Below are positions 41,824-51,282 of a stretch of DNA of 64,000 nt, piece by piece (positions within the stretch are counted from its first letter, which is position 1; every line of letters begins with the position of its first letter). Below the pieces are notes generated by a model. That model saw nothing but the letters and a program-made list of their open reading frames with translations. It made no database searches and was not told the DNA's origin. The position numbers were made by a program, and so were the translations under genes. Source of the stretch: Streptomyces roseifaciens (GTDB taxonomy: Bacteria; Actinomycetota; Actinomycetes; Streptomycetales; Streptomycetaceae); the NCBI RefSeq assembly GCF_001445655.1, contig NZ_LNBE01000004.1, positions 1,178,001 through 1,242,000 of the forward strand. Direction: 5' to 3'.

Positions 41824-43560
41824 ATGGACGCAAGCAGCCCCGGCAACCCTACGGACGCAAGCAGGCCTACGGACCCGGGCAGCCCTACGGATCCGGGCAG
41901 GCCCACGGACGCCGGCAGGCCCCGTACCCCTGCCCTCGGCCTCATCCGCACGGTGGTGGACCCCGGCAGCTGGCACTGCTGGGACGAGCCCGTCGGCGTC
42001 ACGACGGACGACCCCGCCTACCGCGCCGACCTCCTCGCCGCGCGCGAGCGCACCGGCCTCGACGAGTCGGTCGTCACCGGCGAGGGGCGGGTCGGCGGCC
42101 GCCGAGTGGCCGTCGTGGCCTGCGAGTTCCGGTTCCTGGCCGGGTCGATCGGCGTCGCGGCGGGGGAGCGGCTGGTCCGGGCGGTGGAGCGGGCCACGGC
42201 CGAGCGGCTGCCGCTGCTCGCGGCGCCCGCGTCGGGCGGCACCCGGATGCAGGAGGGCACGGTGGCCTTCCTGCAGATGGTCAAGGTCGCCGCCGCCATC
42301 ACCGACCACAAGGCGGCGGGCCTGCCCTACCTCGTCCACCTCCGGCACCCCACGACGGGCGGCGTCCTCGCCTCGTGGGGCTCGCTCGGCCACCTCACCT
42401 CCGCCGAGCCGGGCGCCCTCATCGGCTTCCTGGGCCCGCGCGTCCACGAGGCCCTGTACGGCGAGGAGTTCCCGCCCGGGGTCCAGCTCGCGGAGAACCT
42501 GCTGGCCCACGGCCTGGTGGACGCGGTCCTGGCCGCCGAGCAGCTGCCGGGGATCGTCGGCCGGGCGCTGGCGGTGCTCTGCGACGACGACCGATCCGGT
42601 GCGCGGTCCGGTGTGCGTTCCGGTGTGCGTTCCGATGTGCGGCGGTCCGGCGAGCACCCCATGGCGACCATGCCCCCCGCCGTCCCCTCCGCCGCCGAAT
42701 CGATTCGCCGCTCCCGCGACCCCCAACGGCCCGGCGTGCGCGAGCTGCTGGACGCCGCGGCCACCGACGTCACCCTCCTCAGCGGTACGGGCGCGGGGGA
42801 GCGCGACCCGGGGCTGCTCCTCGCGCTCGCCCGCGTAGGCGGCACGCCCTGCGTGGTGCTCGGCCACGACCGCGGCAGCCGTCATGACCGCGGCAGCCGT
42901 CATGACGGCCGCAGCGCTACGGGGACCACCGGCGTGCCCGCCGCCGGGCAGGCGCTCGGGCCGGCCGGTCTGCGCGCGGCCCGGCGCGGGATGCGGATCG
43001 CCGCCGAGCTGGGCCTGCCGCTGCTCACCGTGGTCGACACGGCGGGCGCGGCGCTGTCGCGGGAGGCCGAAGAAGGCGGCCTGGCCGGGGAGATCGCCCG
43101 CTGCCTGGCCGATCTGGTGACCCTGCCGGCGCCGACGCTGTGCCTGCTGCTGGGGCAGGGAGCGGGCGGCGCCGCGCTCGCGCTGCTCCCTGCGGACCGG
43201 GTCGTCGCGGCCCGGCACGCGTGGCTGTCCCCGCTGCCGCCGGAGGGTGCCTCGGCGATCCTGTACCGCACGACGGACCGCGCCGACGAGGTGGCCGCCC
43301 GGCAGGGCGTACGCTCCGCGGACCTCCTGGCGCACGGGATCGTGGACCTCGTGGTCGAGGAGCCGGACGGCGGCGCGGCGTCTCCGGCGTCTCCGGCGTC
43401 TGCAGCGTCTTCGGCGGCGGAGTCGTCGGCGACCGACGATTTTCTGCCGCGCCTCGGGGCCCTTCTCGGGGCCGAAATGACCGCTCTCGGCGCACGCGAG
43501 CAGGGCGAACGGCTGGCCGACAGGCGGGCGCGCTACCGGCGGATCGGGCTGGGAAGCTGA
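41824..43560 (+). CDS. Fused acetyl/acyl-CoA carboxylase carboxyltransferase (AccD-AccA type)
   Basis: A 578-residue protein joining beta-like and alpha-like carboxyltransferase halves. The N-terminal half has FRFLAGSIGVAAGERLVRAVE, PASGGTRMQEGTVAFLQMVK and HPTTGGVLASWGSLGHLTSAEPGALIGFLGPRV. The C-terminal half has TVVDTAGAALSREAEEGGLAGEIA and LLLGQGAGGAALALLPADRV. The four-Cys zinc ribbon of AccD is absent. The first 33 residues and the inter-domain linker (GVRSGVRSDVRRSG; HDRGSRHDRGSRHD) are repetitive and probably disordered. A biotin carboxylase partner is not in the window. It lies just before the iron box and is not obviously part of the siderophore unit. Confidence 0.88.
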   Translation: MDASSPGNPTDASRPTDPGSPTDPGRPTDAGRPRTPALGLIRTVVDPGSWHCWDEPVGVTTDDPAYRADLLAARERTGLDESVVTGEGRVGGRRVAVVACEFRFLAGSIGVAAGERLVRAVERATAERLPLLAAPASGGTRMQEGTVAFLQMVKVAAAITDHKAAGLPYLVHLRHPTTGGVLASWGSLGHLTSAEPGALIGFLGPRVHEALYGEEFPPGVQLAENLLAHGLVDAVLAAEQLPGIVGRALAVLCDDDRSGARSGVRSGVRSDVRRSGEHPMATMPPAVPSAAESIRRSRDPQRPGVRELLDAAATDVTLLSGTGAGERDPGLLLALARVGGTPCVVLGHDRGSRHDRGSRHDGRSATGTTGVPAAGQALGPAGLRAARRGMRIAAELGLPLLTVVDTAGAALSREAEEGGLAGEIARCLADLVTLPAPTLCLLLGQGAGGAALALLPADRVVAARHAWLSPLPPEGASAILYRTTDRADEVAARQGVRSADLLAHGIVDLVVEEPDGGAASPASPASAASSAAESSATDDFLPRLGALLGAEMTALGAREQGERLADRRARYRRIGLGS

Positions 43561-43623
43561 GGCTCCGGCGGCACCAAGCTGGGCATTGAGGAAATAGCTG
43601 GTGTGCGAACCATCCAGAATTGA

Positions 43624-43642
43624 CAAGGTAAGCCTTACCTAA
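43624..43642. promoter_or_regulatory. Iron box (DmdR1/IdeR-type) of the siderophore operon
   Basis: The 19-base CAAGGTAAGCCTTACCTAA closely matches the inverse consensus TTAGGTTAGGCTAACCTAA of the actinobacterial DtxR-family iron repressors. It ends 15 bases before the GTG start of the first permease, so iron-loaded repressor should block the whole operon. Confidence 0.85.
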
Positions 43643-43657
43643 CCTAGGGTCTCCTCC

Positions 43658-44689
43658 GTGAACGAGACCGCTCCAGGAGCCGTCGCGCCCGCCGTCGGGC
43701 GTGCGGCTCCGATTCGCCGGGCCACCCTGCTCCTTGCAGGCGTGGCCGCGCTCGCCGTGTGCGCGGCGCTCAGCCTCGCGGCCGGCTCGCGCCCGGTGCC
43801 CCTGGCCACCGTGTGGCACGCGCTGGCCGGGGACGACGCCGGACGCGACGGCCTGGTCGTCACCGGGCTGCGCGTCCCACGGACCGTGATCGGCCTGGTC
43901 GTCGGCGCGGCGCTCGGCGTCGCGGGAGCCGTCGCCCAGGGCGTCACCCGCAACCCCCTGGCCTCGCCCACCACCCTCGGCATCAACGCCGGGGCGAGCT
44001 TCGCGGTCGTCACCGCCATCTACGCGCTGGGCCTCACCCGCCCCGTGGAGTACCTGTGGTTCGCCTTCGGGGGCGCCGCGCTCGCCACCGTCGCCGTGCT
44101 GGCGCTCGCCCGCCACGCCGGCGAACTCGACCCCGTACGGCTCGCGCTGGGCGGGACCGTGCTGGCCGCCGTCCTCAGCGCCTGGACCTCCGCGGTCATG
44201 CTGGCGAGCCACCGGACGCTGGACGAGGCCCGCTTCTGGCTGGCCGGTTCGCTCGCCGGGCGGCAGACCGACATCCTGCTGCCCGTCCTCGCGCCCCTGC
44301 TCGCCGGTCTCGTGCTGGCCCTCGCCATCACGCCCGCGCTCAACGCCCTCGCCCTCGGCGACGAGACCGCGCAGGCGCTCGGCGTGCCGGTCGCGAGGGT
44401 CCGCGCCGCCGGCGGGCTGGCCGTGGTGCTGCTCGCCGCGTCGTCCGTCGCCGTCGCGGGCCCGCTGTCCTTCGTGGCGCTCGCCGCCCCGCACCTCGTC
44501 CGCAAGCTCCTCGGCGCGGACCACCGCTGGCTCGTCCCGGGCTGTCTCGTCGCCGGGCCGCTGCTGCTCCTCGGCTCCGACATCGCCGGGCGGGTCGTCC
44601 TGGCCCCCACGGAGATCGAGGTCGGCATCGTCACGGCCTTCCTCGGCGCCCCGATGCTGGCCCTCCTCGCACGGAAGGCGACCCGATGA
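43658..44689 (+). CDS. FecCD-family iron-siderophore ABC permease 1
   Basis: A 343-residue, roughly ten-helix permease of the BtuC/FecCD family. Marks are GLRVPRTVIGLVVGAALGVAGAVAQGVTRNPLASPTTLGI in part, LAGSLAGRQTDILLPV and GPLSFVALAAPHLVRKLLGADHRWLVPG. The GTG start lies 15 bases after the iron box, giving an almost leaderless transcript. It overlaps the second permease by four bases. The role is import of the ferric siderophore across the membrane, as a heterodimer with permease 2. Confidence 0.95.
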   Translation: MNETAPGAVAPAVGRAAPIRRATLLLAGVAALAVCAALSLAAGSRPVPLATVWHALAGDDAGRDGLVVTGLRVPRTVIGLVVGAALGVAGAVAQGVTRNPLASPTTLGINAGASFAVVTAIYALGLTRPVEYLWFAFGGAALATVAVLALARHAGELDPVRLALGGTVLAAVLSAWTSAVMLASHRTLDEARFWLAGSLAGRQTDILLPVLAPLLAGLVLALAITPALNALALGDETAQALGVPVARVRAAGGLAVVLLAASSVAVAGPLSFVALAAPHLVRKLLGADHRWLVPGCLVAGPLLLLGSDIAGRVVLAPTEIEVGIVTAFLGAPMLALLARKATR

Positions 44690-45852
44690 GCGACCTGATG
44701 GGCGAGCGGACGGGGGAGCGGACGGGCGAGCGGATGCAGGGCGCGAACGGCACCGGGCCGCGGCCGGCAGCGCGCCGGAGCCCGGCCCCCGCGCCCGCCC
44801 GGGCGTTCCTCCCGCACCGCCCCGGCGCGGGCGGATCCGCCCTCGCCCGGCAGCGGCGCCGCATCGCCCTCCTCTCCGCCGCGGCCGTCCTCCTCCTCGC
44901 GGTCCTCCTCGCCCTGGGCCTCAGCGCGGGCGAGGTCCACGTGCCGCCCCTGGACGCGCTGCAAGCCCTCGTCGGCCTCGGCGACAGCGCCGACGTGATG
45001 CTCGTTCAGGAGCTGCGCGCCCCCCGCGCCGTCGCCGCCATCGTGGCCGGTGCCGGGCTCGCCGTCGCCGGGACGCTGATGCAGCGCGTGCTGCGCAACC
45101 CGCTCGCCTCCCCGGACGTGATCGGCGTGACCGGCGGCGCCTCCCTCGGCGCGGTCGCCATCCTCGCCACCGGCGCTCCGGCCGTCCTCACCCCGGCCGG
45201 AGCGCTCGGCGGCGGCATGCTGGCGGCCCTGCTGCTCGCAGTGCTCTCCTGGCGCGGCGGCGTCACCGTCACCCGCATCGTGCTCGTCGGCCTCGCCGTG
45301 CAGCAGGGACTCGCCGCCGTCGTGAACCTCTTCATCGTCCGGTTCCCCGCCGAACTGGCCGCGGACGCGCTGCAGTGGACCACCGGCTCGGTCTACGGCC
45401 GCACCTGGACCGAGACGGGCACCGGCGGCGCGCTCGTCCTGTCCGGCGTCGTGCTCGCCCTCGCCGGCCACCGCAGGCTCGCCGTCCTCGACCTCGGCGA
45501 CGAGTCCGCCGGCGGGCTCGGGATCGCCCCGAACGCGGCCCGCCTTCAGCTCCTGCTGCTCGCCGTCCTCCTGGCGTCCGTCGCCGCCGCCCTCACCGGG
45601 CCCGTCGGCTTCGTCGCCCTGGCCGTGCCGCACATCGTGCGGTTCCTGGCCGGGCCCCCGACGGCCGGCTCGCTCGTCCTCACCGCGCTCGGCGGCGCCG
45701 TCCTGCTGCTCGCCTCCGACCTCGCCGTCCTGCACCTGCTGCCCGTCCACGGCCTGCCCGTCGGGGTCGTCACCGCCACGCTCGGGGCCCCCTGGCTGCT
45801 CGTGCTGATGCTGCGTCAACTCAAGCCCACCGCTGGGAGCACCACCCGATGA
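44686..45852 (+). CDS. FecCD-family iron-siderophore ABC permease 2
   Basis: A 388-residue permease with an unusual 60-residue charged, repetitive N-terminal extension (GERTGERTGER). The transport domain follows, with VQELRAPRAVAAIVAGAGLAVAGTLMQRVLRNPLASPDVIGV in part, WTTGSVYGRTWTE and GPVGFVALAVPHIVRFLAG. It is coupled by ATGA to permease 1 and by ATGA to the ATPase, so stoichiometric synthesis is expected. Confidence 0.95.
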   Translation: MSDLMGERTGERTGERMQGANGTGPRPAARRSPAPAPARAFLPHRPGAGGSALARQRRRIALLSAAAVLLLAVLLALGLSAGEVHVPPLDALQALVGLGDSADVMLVQELRAPRAVAAIVAGAGLAVAGTLMQRVLRNPLASPDVIGVTGGASLGAVAILATGAPAVLTPAGALGGGMLAALLLAVLSWRGGVTVTRIVLVGLAVQQGLAAVVNLFIVRFPAELAADALQWTTGSVYGRTWTETGTGGALVLSGVVLALAGHRRLAVLDLGDESAGGLGIAPNAARLQLLLLAVLLASVAAALTGPVGFVALAVPHIVRFLAGPPTAGSLVLTALGGAVLLLASDLAVLHLLPVHGLPVGVVTATLGAPWLLVLMLRQLKPTAGSTTR

Positions 45853-47021
45853 GCGACGACCGTACGACCACGCCCGGCCCCACGGCCACATCCGGCCCCA
45901 CGGCCACGCCCGACTCCGCGGCTGCCGACGGTTCTGCTGTCACCCGCGGCACTGCGGCTGCCGACGGTTCCGCTGCCGCCCGCGGCACCGCGACCGCCCA
46001 CAGCCCGGCCGCCACCGGCACCCCGGCGCCTGCCCGCGGCCCCGTGGCCGACGGAGGCCCGGCATCGTCCCGAGCCTCCGTGGCCACCGGGGGCCCCGCG
46101 GCCGGTCCGGCGGCGTCCCGCGGCTCCGCCGACCCCCGCGGCTCTGCCGGCTCCGCCGCCCCGGCTGCGTCCCGCGACCCCGCCGCCCCCGCCGCCCCGG
46201 CGGCCCCCCGCGGCCTCGCCGCCCACGGCCTGAGTCTCGGTTACGCGGGCCGCACCGTCGTCGACGGCGTCGACCTCGCCGTCCCCGGCGGCGCTGTCAC
46301 CGCCGTCGTCGGCCCCAACGCTTGCGGCAAGTCCACCCTCCTGCGCGGACTCGCCCGCCTGCTGGCCCCGACCGCCGGCACCGTCACCCTCGACGGCGCC
46401 GACATCCACCGCATGCCCGCCCGCGCCCTCGCCCGCCGTCTGGGCCTGCTCCCGCAGCAGGCCGTGGCCCCCGAAGGCGTCACCGTCGAGGGGCTCGTAC
46501 GCCTCGGCCGCTACCCGCACCAGCGCATGCTCACCCCCTGGTCCAAGGCCGACCAGGCCGCCGTCGAAGAGGCCCTCGCCCGTACCGGCACCGACGTCCT
46601 GCGCGACCGCCCGGTCGACCAGCTCTCCGGCGGCCAGCGGCAGCGCGCCTGGATCGCCCTGGCCCTCGCCCAGGACACGCCCCTGCTGCTCCTCGACGAG
46701 CCCACCACCTTCCTCGACCTGCGCCACCAGCTCGACGTGCTCGACCTGGTCGAGGAGCTCAACGCCGAGGCCGGCCGCACCGTCGTGATGGTCCTGCACG
46801 ACCTCGGCCAGGCGGCGCGGTACGCCGACCACCTCGTGGTCATGTGCGACGGCAGACCGGCCGCCGCCGGCCCGCCGGCCGACGTCCTCACCGCCGAACT
46901 CGTCGAGGAGGTCTTCCAGGTGGAGTGCCGGGTCGTGCCCGACCCGGAGACCGGCACGCCCCTGGTCGTCCCCCGGGCCCGCTCCGGACGGCGGCGCGCC
47001 CCCGGCCGGCCCGCCGCCTGA
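45849..47021 (+). CDS. Iron-siderophore ABC ATPase (FecE/FepC-like) with Ala-rich extension
   Basis: A 390-residue protein whose ATPase part starts near residue 125 (AAHGLSLGYAGRTVVDGVDL). Walker A is GPNACGKST, the signature is LSGGQRQRAWIALALAQ and Walker B LLLLDEPTTFLD, and there is an H-loop His in VMVLHDLGQ. The usual family length is about 260-290, so the first 120 residues are extra: low-complexity Ala/Pro/Ser/Thr/Gly, probably disordered. No internal start with a good RBS was obvious, so the ATG at 45849, overlapping the permease stop, was kept. Confidence 0.93.
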   Translation: MSDDRTTTPGPTATSGPTATPDSAAADGSAVTRGTAAADGSAAARGTATAHSPAATGTPAPARGPVADGGPASSRASVATGGPAAGPAASRGSADPRGSAGSAAPAASRDPAAPAAPAAPRGLAAHGLSLGYAGRTVVDGVDLAVPGGAVTAVVGPNACGKSTLLRGLARLLAPTAGTVTLDGADIHRMPARALARRLGLLPQQAVAPEGVTVEGLVRLGRYPHQRMLTPWSKADQAAVEEALARTGTDVLRDRPVDQLSGGQRQRAWIALALAQDTPLLLLDEPTTFLDLRHQLDVLDLVEELNAEAGRTVVMVLHDLGQAARYADHLVVMCDGRPAAAGPPADVLTAELVEEVFQVECRVVPDPETGTPLVVPRARSGRRRAPGRPAA

Positions 47022-47120
47022 GGCCCACCCGCACCCGCCGGACCTCGGCCCCAAGCCCCACCCCCCAAGCCCCCACCCCCCACACCCGTCCCTCCCCTAC
47101 CGCTCAGACTGGAGTCCGCC

Positions 47121-48125
47121 GTGACCACCCACCTCAGACCACCCCTCCACCGGCTGCGCAGGGCGCTCGCCGCGCTCCTCGCCGTGATCATCGGCACGGC
47201 CGTGCTCGCCGCGTGCGGCGGCGACGAGAAGGCGAAGGACGAGGGCAAGGCCGCGGGCGGCACCGGCTTCCCGCGCTCGATCACCCACGCCATGGGCACC
47301 ACCGAGATCAAGCAGAAGCCGAAGCGCGTCGTCGTCCTCGACACCGGCGAACTCGACGACGTCACCATGCTCGGCATCGAGCCCGTCGGCGCGGTCTCCC
47401 CCCACATGAAGACCGAGGGCGGCTTCCCGCAGTACCTGTCGGCGAAGACGAAGAACACCAAGGACGTCGGCCCCATGGCCGAGCCGAACATCGAGCGGAT
47501 CATCTCCCTCAAGCCCGACCTGATCCTGTCCTCCAAGGTCCGCCACGCCAAGGTCTACGACCGCCTCAAGGGCATCGCCCCGACCGTCTTCACCGAGACC
47601 ACCGGCGCGCCCTGGAAGGAGAACCTCAAGGTCCACGCCAAGGCACTCGGCCTGGAGAAGGAGGCGGAGGCGGCCATGGGTGCGTACGAGAAGCGCGCCA
47701 AGGCCCTCGGCGAGGAGATCAAGAAGAAGAACAACGGCACGATGCCGACCGCGTCCGTCGTCCGCTTCGTCGCCGGCCCCACGCGCCTCTACCAGAAGGC
47801 CTCCTTCAGCGGCGTCGTCCTCTCCGACACCGGCCTGCGCCGCCCCGCCTCGCAGGACGTCGACGCCCCGATGACGGACGTCTCGCCGGAGCAGATCGAC
47901 AAGGCCGACGCCGACCTCGTCTTCGTCACCGTCGCCGACGACCCCGAGAAGACCCAGCAGAGCGCCGTCCAGGACAACCCGCTGTGGAAGGGCCTCGGCG
48001 CCGTCAAGAACGACAAGGTCGTCCAGGTGCCGGACGAGACGTGGATGTCCGGCATCGGCATCCAGGCCGCCAACCGCGTCGTGGACGACATCGCCAAGGC
48101 CGCCGGCGTCGACGTCCCCAAGTAG
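47121..48125 (+). CDS. Iron-siderophore binding lipoprotein
   Basis: A 334-residue periplasmic-binding-fold protein (FepB/FhuD class), membrane-anchored outside the cell. The lipobox is VLAACGG (Cys near residue 32). The mature part has TTEIKQKPKRVVVLDTGELDDVTMLGIEPVG, LKPDLILSSKVRHAKVYDRLKGIAPTV and a C-terminal DETWMSGIGIQAANRVVDDI. The GTG at 47121 lies 99 bases past the ATPase. It captures the ferric siderophore for the two FecCD permeases. Confidence 0.95.
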   Translation: MTTHLRPPLHRLRRALAALLAVIIGTAVLAACGGDEKAKDEGKAAGGTGFPRSITHAMGTTEIKQKPKRVVVLDTGELDDVTMLGIEPVGAVSPHMKTEGGFPQYLSAKTKNTKDVGPMAEPNIERIISLKPDLILSSKVRHAKVYDRLKGIAPTVFTETTGAPWKENLKVHAKALGLEKEAEAAMGAYEKRAKALGEEIKKKNNGTMPTASVVRFVAGPTRLYQKASFSGVVLSDTGLRRPASQDVDAPMTDVSPEQIDKADADLVFVTVADDPEKTQQSAVQDNPLWKGLGAVKNDKVVQVPDETWMSGIGIQAANRVVDDIAKAAGVDVPK

Positions 48126-48295
48126 CCGGTCCGCGGGGCCGGTTCACCCCGGCCCCGGACCCGGCCACCGGCAGCACCCCCGTTCCCCGGGCCCGCCGCC
48201 GGGCCGTCACCCCCTCCTCAACGGCCCGGCGGCGTCCCCCCCCCCACGTCCCCCCACGCATCACCGCCCCCCGCAGCCTGTCGAAAGGCGCTCCT

Positions 48296-49537
48296 GTGCG
48301 GCTTCACCTCCTCGCCCTGAACCCGACCGACTCCGTCACCCTCGGCTTCCTGCCCGCGGCCGCCCGTCTCGGAGTCGAGGTCACGCTCCTCACCGACCAG
48401 CCCGCCGCCCACCGCCGCGCGTACGAACAGAGCGTCGCCGACGGCGGCAAACTGCCCGAACTCTCCGTCCTCGGCTGCGACGTCACCGACTTCCGCGAGG
48501 TCGTCGCCCGGATCTCCGCGCTCGGCCGGTCGGCCCGCCCCGACGCCGTCTTCACCAACAGCGACCACCTCCAGCCCCAGGCCGCTCTGGCCGCCGCCTA
48601 CTTCGGCCTGCCCGGCAAGGACTGGCGCTCCGCCCTCGACGCCAAGAACAAGGCCCAGCTGCGCCGCCGCCTCGCCGAGGCCGGCGCCGACACCGTCCGC
48701 TCCGCCGAACTCGCCCCCGGCGACGAGCCGGAGGGCCTGCCCGGCCGGCTCGCGGACCTGGGCCTGCCCTTCCCCTGCGTCGTCAAGCCGCGCGAGGGCG
48801 TGGCCAGCGAGGACGTCGTGCTCGCCGAGGACGAGGCGTCCCTCGTCCGCCACTGTCACGACATCCGCACCCGCAGGCCCGGCGCCTCCCTCCTCGTGGA
48901 GGAGTACCTGGACGGCGAGCTGCACACCCTGGAGACGCTCGGCGACGGCAGCACCCTGCACGCCCTCGCCTCCTTCCGCACCCGCCTGTCCCCGCTGCCG
49001 CACTTCATCGAGGAACGCCTCGACCTGCTGCCCGCACCGCCGCAGCCGCACACGGAACAGGTGCTCGCCCAGCTGCGCGCCCTCGGCGTCGGCTTCGGCG
49101 CCTGCCACACCGAGTACGTGGCCCAGGGCTCCCGCGCCCGCATCATCGAGGTCAACTACCGCGCCATCGGCGACCAGTGCGACCTCGCCCTCGCCGACGC
49201 CCTCGGCGTCCCCCTCTTCGAGCACGTCCTGCGCACCCACCTCGGCGAGCCGCTGCCCGCGGACCTCGGCGCGCGACCTGACGGGCGGCTGCGCGTGGAG
49301 TATGTCTGTGCGGACCGCGGGGGTACGCTCGAAAAGGCCCCCCCGGCGAGCGACACCGAGCGCGACGGCGTACGGCTGGTCTACCGGCCGCTGCGCGGAA
49401 CCGGCGAGGCGCACCCGCTCCATCGCACCAACCGCGACTACCTCGGCGTCATCAGGGCGACCGGCACCGACCAGGGCCGGATCGACCGGGAAGTCGACGC
49501 GTTCCTGGCCGCACAGCGCTGGGAGATCATGTCATGA
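48296..49537 (+). CDS. ATP-grasp ligase, PvsA-like (siderophore biosynthesis)
   Basis: A 413-residue ATP-grasp enzyme that would activate a carboxylate as acyl-phosphate and form an amide. Marks are the N-terminal Rossmann-like RLHLLALNPTDSVTLGFLPAAARLG, the ATP-binding strand LPFPCVVKPREGVASEDVVLAED, SLLVEEYLDGELHTLETLGDG and the Mg-binding IIEVNYRAIGDQCDLALAD. The GTG start follows GAAAGG. As the first of five genes in the order ligase, NIS, MFS, NIS, decarboxylase, it is the positional equivalent of pvsA in vibrioferrin loci. It overlaps the next gene by four bases. The substrate is inferred only from synteny. Confidence 0.88.
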   Translation: MRLHLLALNPTDSVTLGFLPAAARLGVEVTLLTDQPAAHRRAYEQSVADGGKLPELSVLGCDVTDFREVVARISALGRSARPDAVFTNSDHLQPQAALAAAYFGLPGKDWRSALDAKNKAQLRRRLAEAGADTVRSAELAPGDEPEGLPGRLADLGLPFPCVVKPREGVASEDVVLAEDEASLVRHCHDIRTRRPGASLLVEEYLDGELHTLETLGDGSTLHALASFRTRLSPLPHFIEERLDLLPAPPQPHTEQVLAQLRALGVGFGACHTEYVAQGSRARIIEVNYRAIGDQCDLALADALGVPLFEHVLRTHLGEPLPADLGARPDGRLRVEYVCADRGGTLEKAPPASDTERDGVRLVYRPLRGTGEAHPLHRTNRDYLGVIRATGTDQGRIDREVDAFLAAQRWEIMS

Positions 49538-51282
49538 GCCTGACCAGCACGGACGTGGTGGAGGGCGACCTCCTGAGCCGCGTCCTCAGCACCCTGCTCC
49601 GCGAGGACGCCTACGGGCTGCGCCGCCACGCCCTCACCGAGCACCGCCCCGACGGCGACTGGCTCCACCTGCGCACCGCGGACGGGACCGTCCTGCTGCC
49701 CGTCGGCCCCGACGGCTTCCAGTGCGAGGTCCGGGTGCGCGAACCGCTCGCCGAGACGGACGGCGGCGTCCTCACCGGGCTGCGCCCCGTCCTCACGCGG
49801 CTGCGCGCCGCCGTGCCCCCCGAGGACCGGGCCGGCTACGACGCCTTCCTCGCCGAGTGCGAGGAGGCGCTGGCCGCCGCCCGCCTGCACGACCGCGTCC
49901 GCGACGGCGTCACCGCGCACCTGGCGGAGACCTACGGACAGCGCACCGACGGCTGGACGGGCCCGGGCGGCTCCCTCGCCTACGACACCCTCGCCGCCTA
50001 CCGCGACCACCCCGTCTACCCCACCGGCCGCTCCCGCGCCGGCCTCAGCGAAGACGAACTACGCGCGTATGCGCCCGAGTTCCACCCCTCCTTCGCCCTG
50101 CGCTGGCTCGCCCTCCCGCACGGCGCCGTGCGCGGCGACCGGTCCGGCCTGCCCTCCTGGTGGCCCACCCCCGCCGGGCTCGGCCTGAGCGGGCTGGACG
50201 CCACCCACGTCGCCCTGCCCGTCCACCCGCTCACCGCGGCCGGCCCCCTCGAGGCGGCCCTGCGCGAGGCCGGACTCGGCGGATCCGCCCGCTTCGCCGA
50301 GAAGCCCTGGCTGGAGGTGCTGCCCACCCTCTCCACCCGCACCGTCGCCGTCGCCGACGACCCCGCCGTCCACCTCAAACTGCCCCTCGCCACCGCCACC
50401 CTGGGCCTGCGCAACCGGCGCACCATCAAGCCCGGCACCCTCCTCGACGGCGAGACCGGCCAGCGCCTCCTCGAAGAGGTCATGGCCCACGAGCCCCGCT
50501 TCGCCGGGCGGATCCTCCTCGCCGACGAGCGCACCCACCTGCAGTCCGACCACGAACTCCTCGCCGTCCTCGCCCGCCGCTACCCCGCCGGCCTGCAGGA
50601 CGCCCACGTCCTCCCCGTCGCCGCGCTGCTCGCCCGCACCCCGGGCGGCTCCCTCGTCGCCGACGAACTCGCCGACCGCTACTACGACGGCTCCCTCGCC
50701 GCCCTCCTCGACGCCTACCTCACGCTCCTCCTGGACTGGCACACCACCCTCTTCTCGTACGGCATAGGCCTCGAATCCCACCAGCAGAACACCTCGCTCG
50801 TCCTGGACGCCCCCGGCGGCCGGACCCGTATGCGGCTGCTGCTGAAGGACAACGACGGGCCGCGCGTGCACGGCGTGCGCCTGGCCGCCCGGCTCGGCGG
50901 GGCGGCCGCCGACCTGCTGGGCTTCGACGACCGGCGCATCCTCGTGGCCGGCGACGGGCCCGTGGCCGACGTGTTCGCCACCATCACCGTCCACCTCTGC
51001 GCCGCCGCCCCCCTCTTCGAGCTCGCCCGGCTCGGCCGCGCCCCCCTCGGCGAGCTCCTCGCCCGCCTGCGCGACCGGCTCGCGGAAGCAGTCGAACGCA
51101 CCGCCCGCACCGCCCCCGGCGCCGCCGCCGTGCTGCGCGCCCGCGTCCTCGACGCCGACCGGCTGCCGGTCAAGGCCATGGTCACCGCCGGCACCCTGCT
51201 CACCAAGGAGCGCTCGGGCGCGGCCGACATCAACAAGCACTACGTCCAAGGGCCCAACTACCTGCGGGGCGCGGGCAGATGA
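49534..51282 (+). CDS. NIS synthetase (IucA/IucC family), PvsB-like
   Basis: A 582-residue NRPS-independent siderophore synthetase that adenylates a citrate-type carboxylate and forms an amide or ester. Family marks are LPVHPLTAAGPLE (in place of HPWQ), LEVLPTLSTRTVAV, HLKLPLATATLGLRNRRTIKPGT in part, and YGIGLESHQQNTSLVLDAPG. The C-terminal FhuF-like part has TAGTLLTKERSGAADINKHYVQGPN. It is in the pvsB position and ATGA-coupled both to the ligase and to the exporter. Which carboxylate and nucleophile it joins cannot be read from the sequence. Confidence 0.94.
   Translation: MSLTSTDVVEGDLLSRVLSTLLREDAYGLRRHALTEHRPDGDWLHLRTADGTVLLPVGPDGFQCEVRVREPLAETDGGVLTGLRPVLTRLRAAVPPEDRAGYDAFLAECEEALAAARLHDRVRDGVTAHLAETYGQRTDGWTGPGGSLAYDTLAAYRDHPVYPTGRSRAGLSEDELRAYAPEFHPSFALRWLALPHGAVRGDRSGLPSWWPTPAGLGLSGLDATHVALPVHPLTAAGPLEAALREAGLGGSARFAEKPWLEVLPTLSTRTVAVADDPAVHLKLPLATATLGLRNRRTIKPGTLLDGETGQRLLEEVMAHEPRFAGRILLADERTHLQSDHELLAVLARRYPAGLQDAHVLPVAALLARTPGGSLVADELADRYYDGSLAALLDAYLTLLLDWHTTLFSYGIGLESHQQNTSLVLDAPGGRTRMRLLLKDNDGPRVHGVRLAARLGGAAADLLGFDDRRILVAGDGPVADVFATITVHLCAAAPLFELARLGRAPLGELLARLRDRLAEAVERTARTAPGAAAVLRARVLDADRLPVKAMVTAGTLLTKERSGAADINKHYVQGPNYLRGAGR

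Noticed and set aside
41824..43560. The carboxyltransferase gene as part of the siderophore operon
   Set aside because: The iron box and a near-leaderless start lie after it, so the iron-controlled unit begins at 43658. No known vibrioferrin-type pathway needs it.
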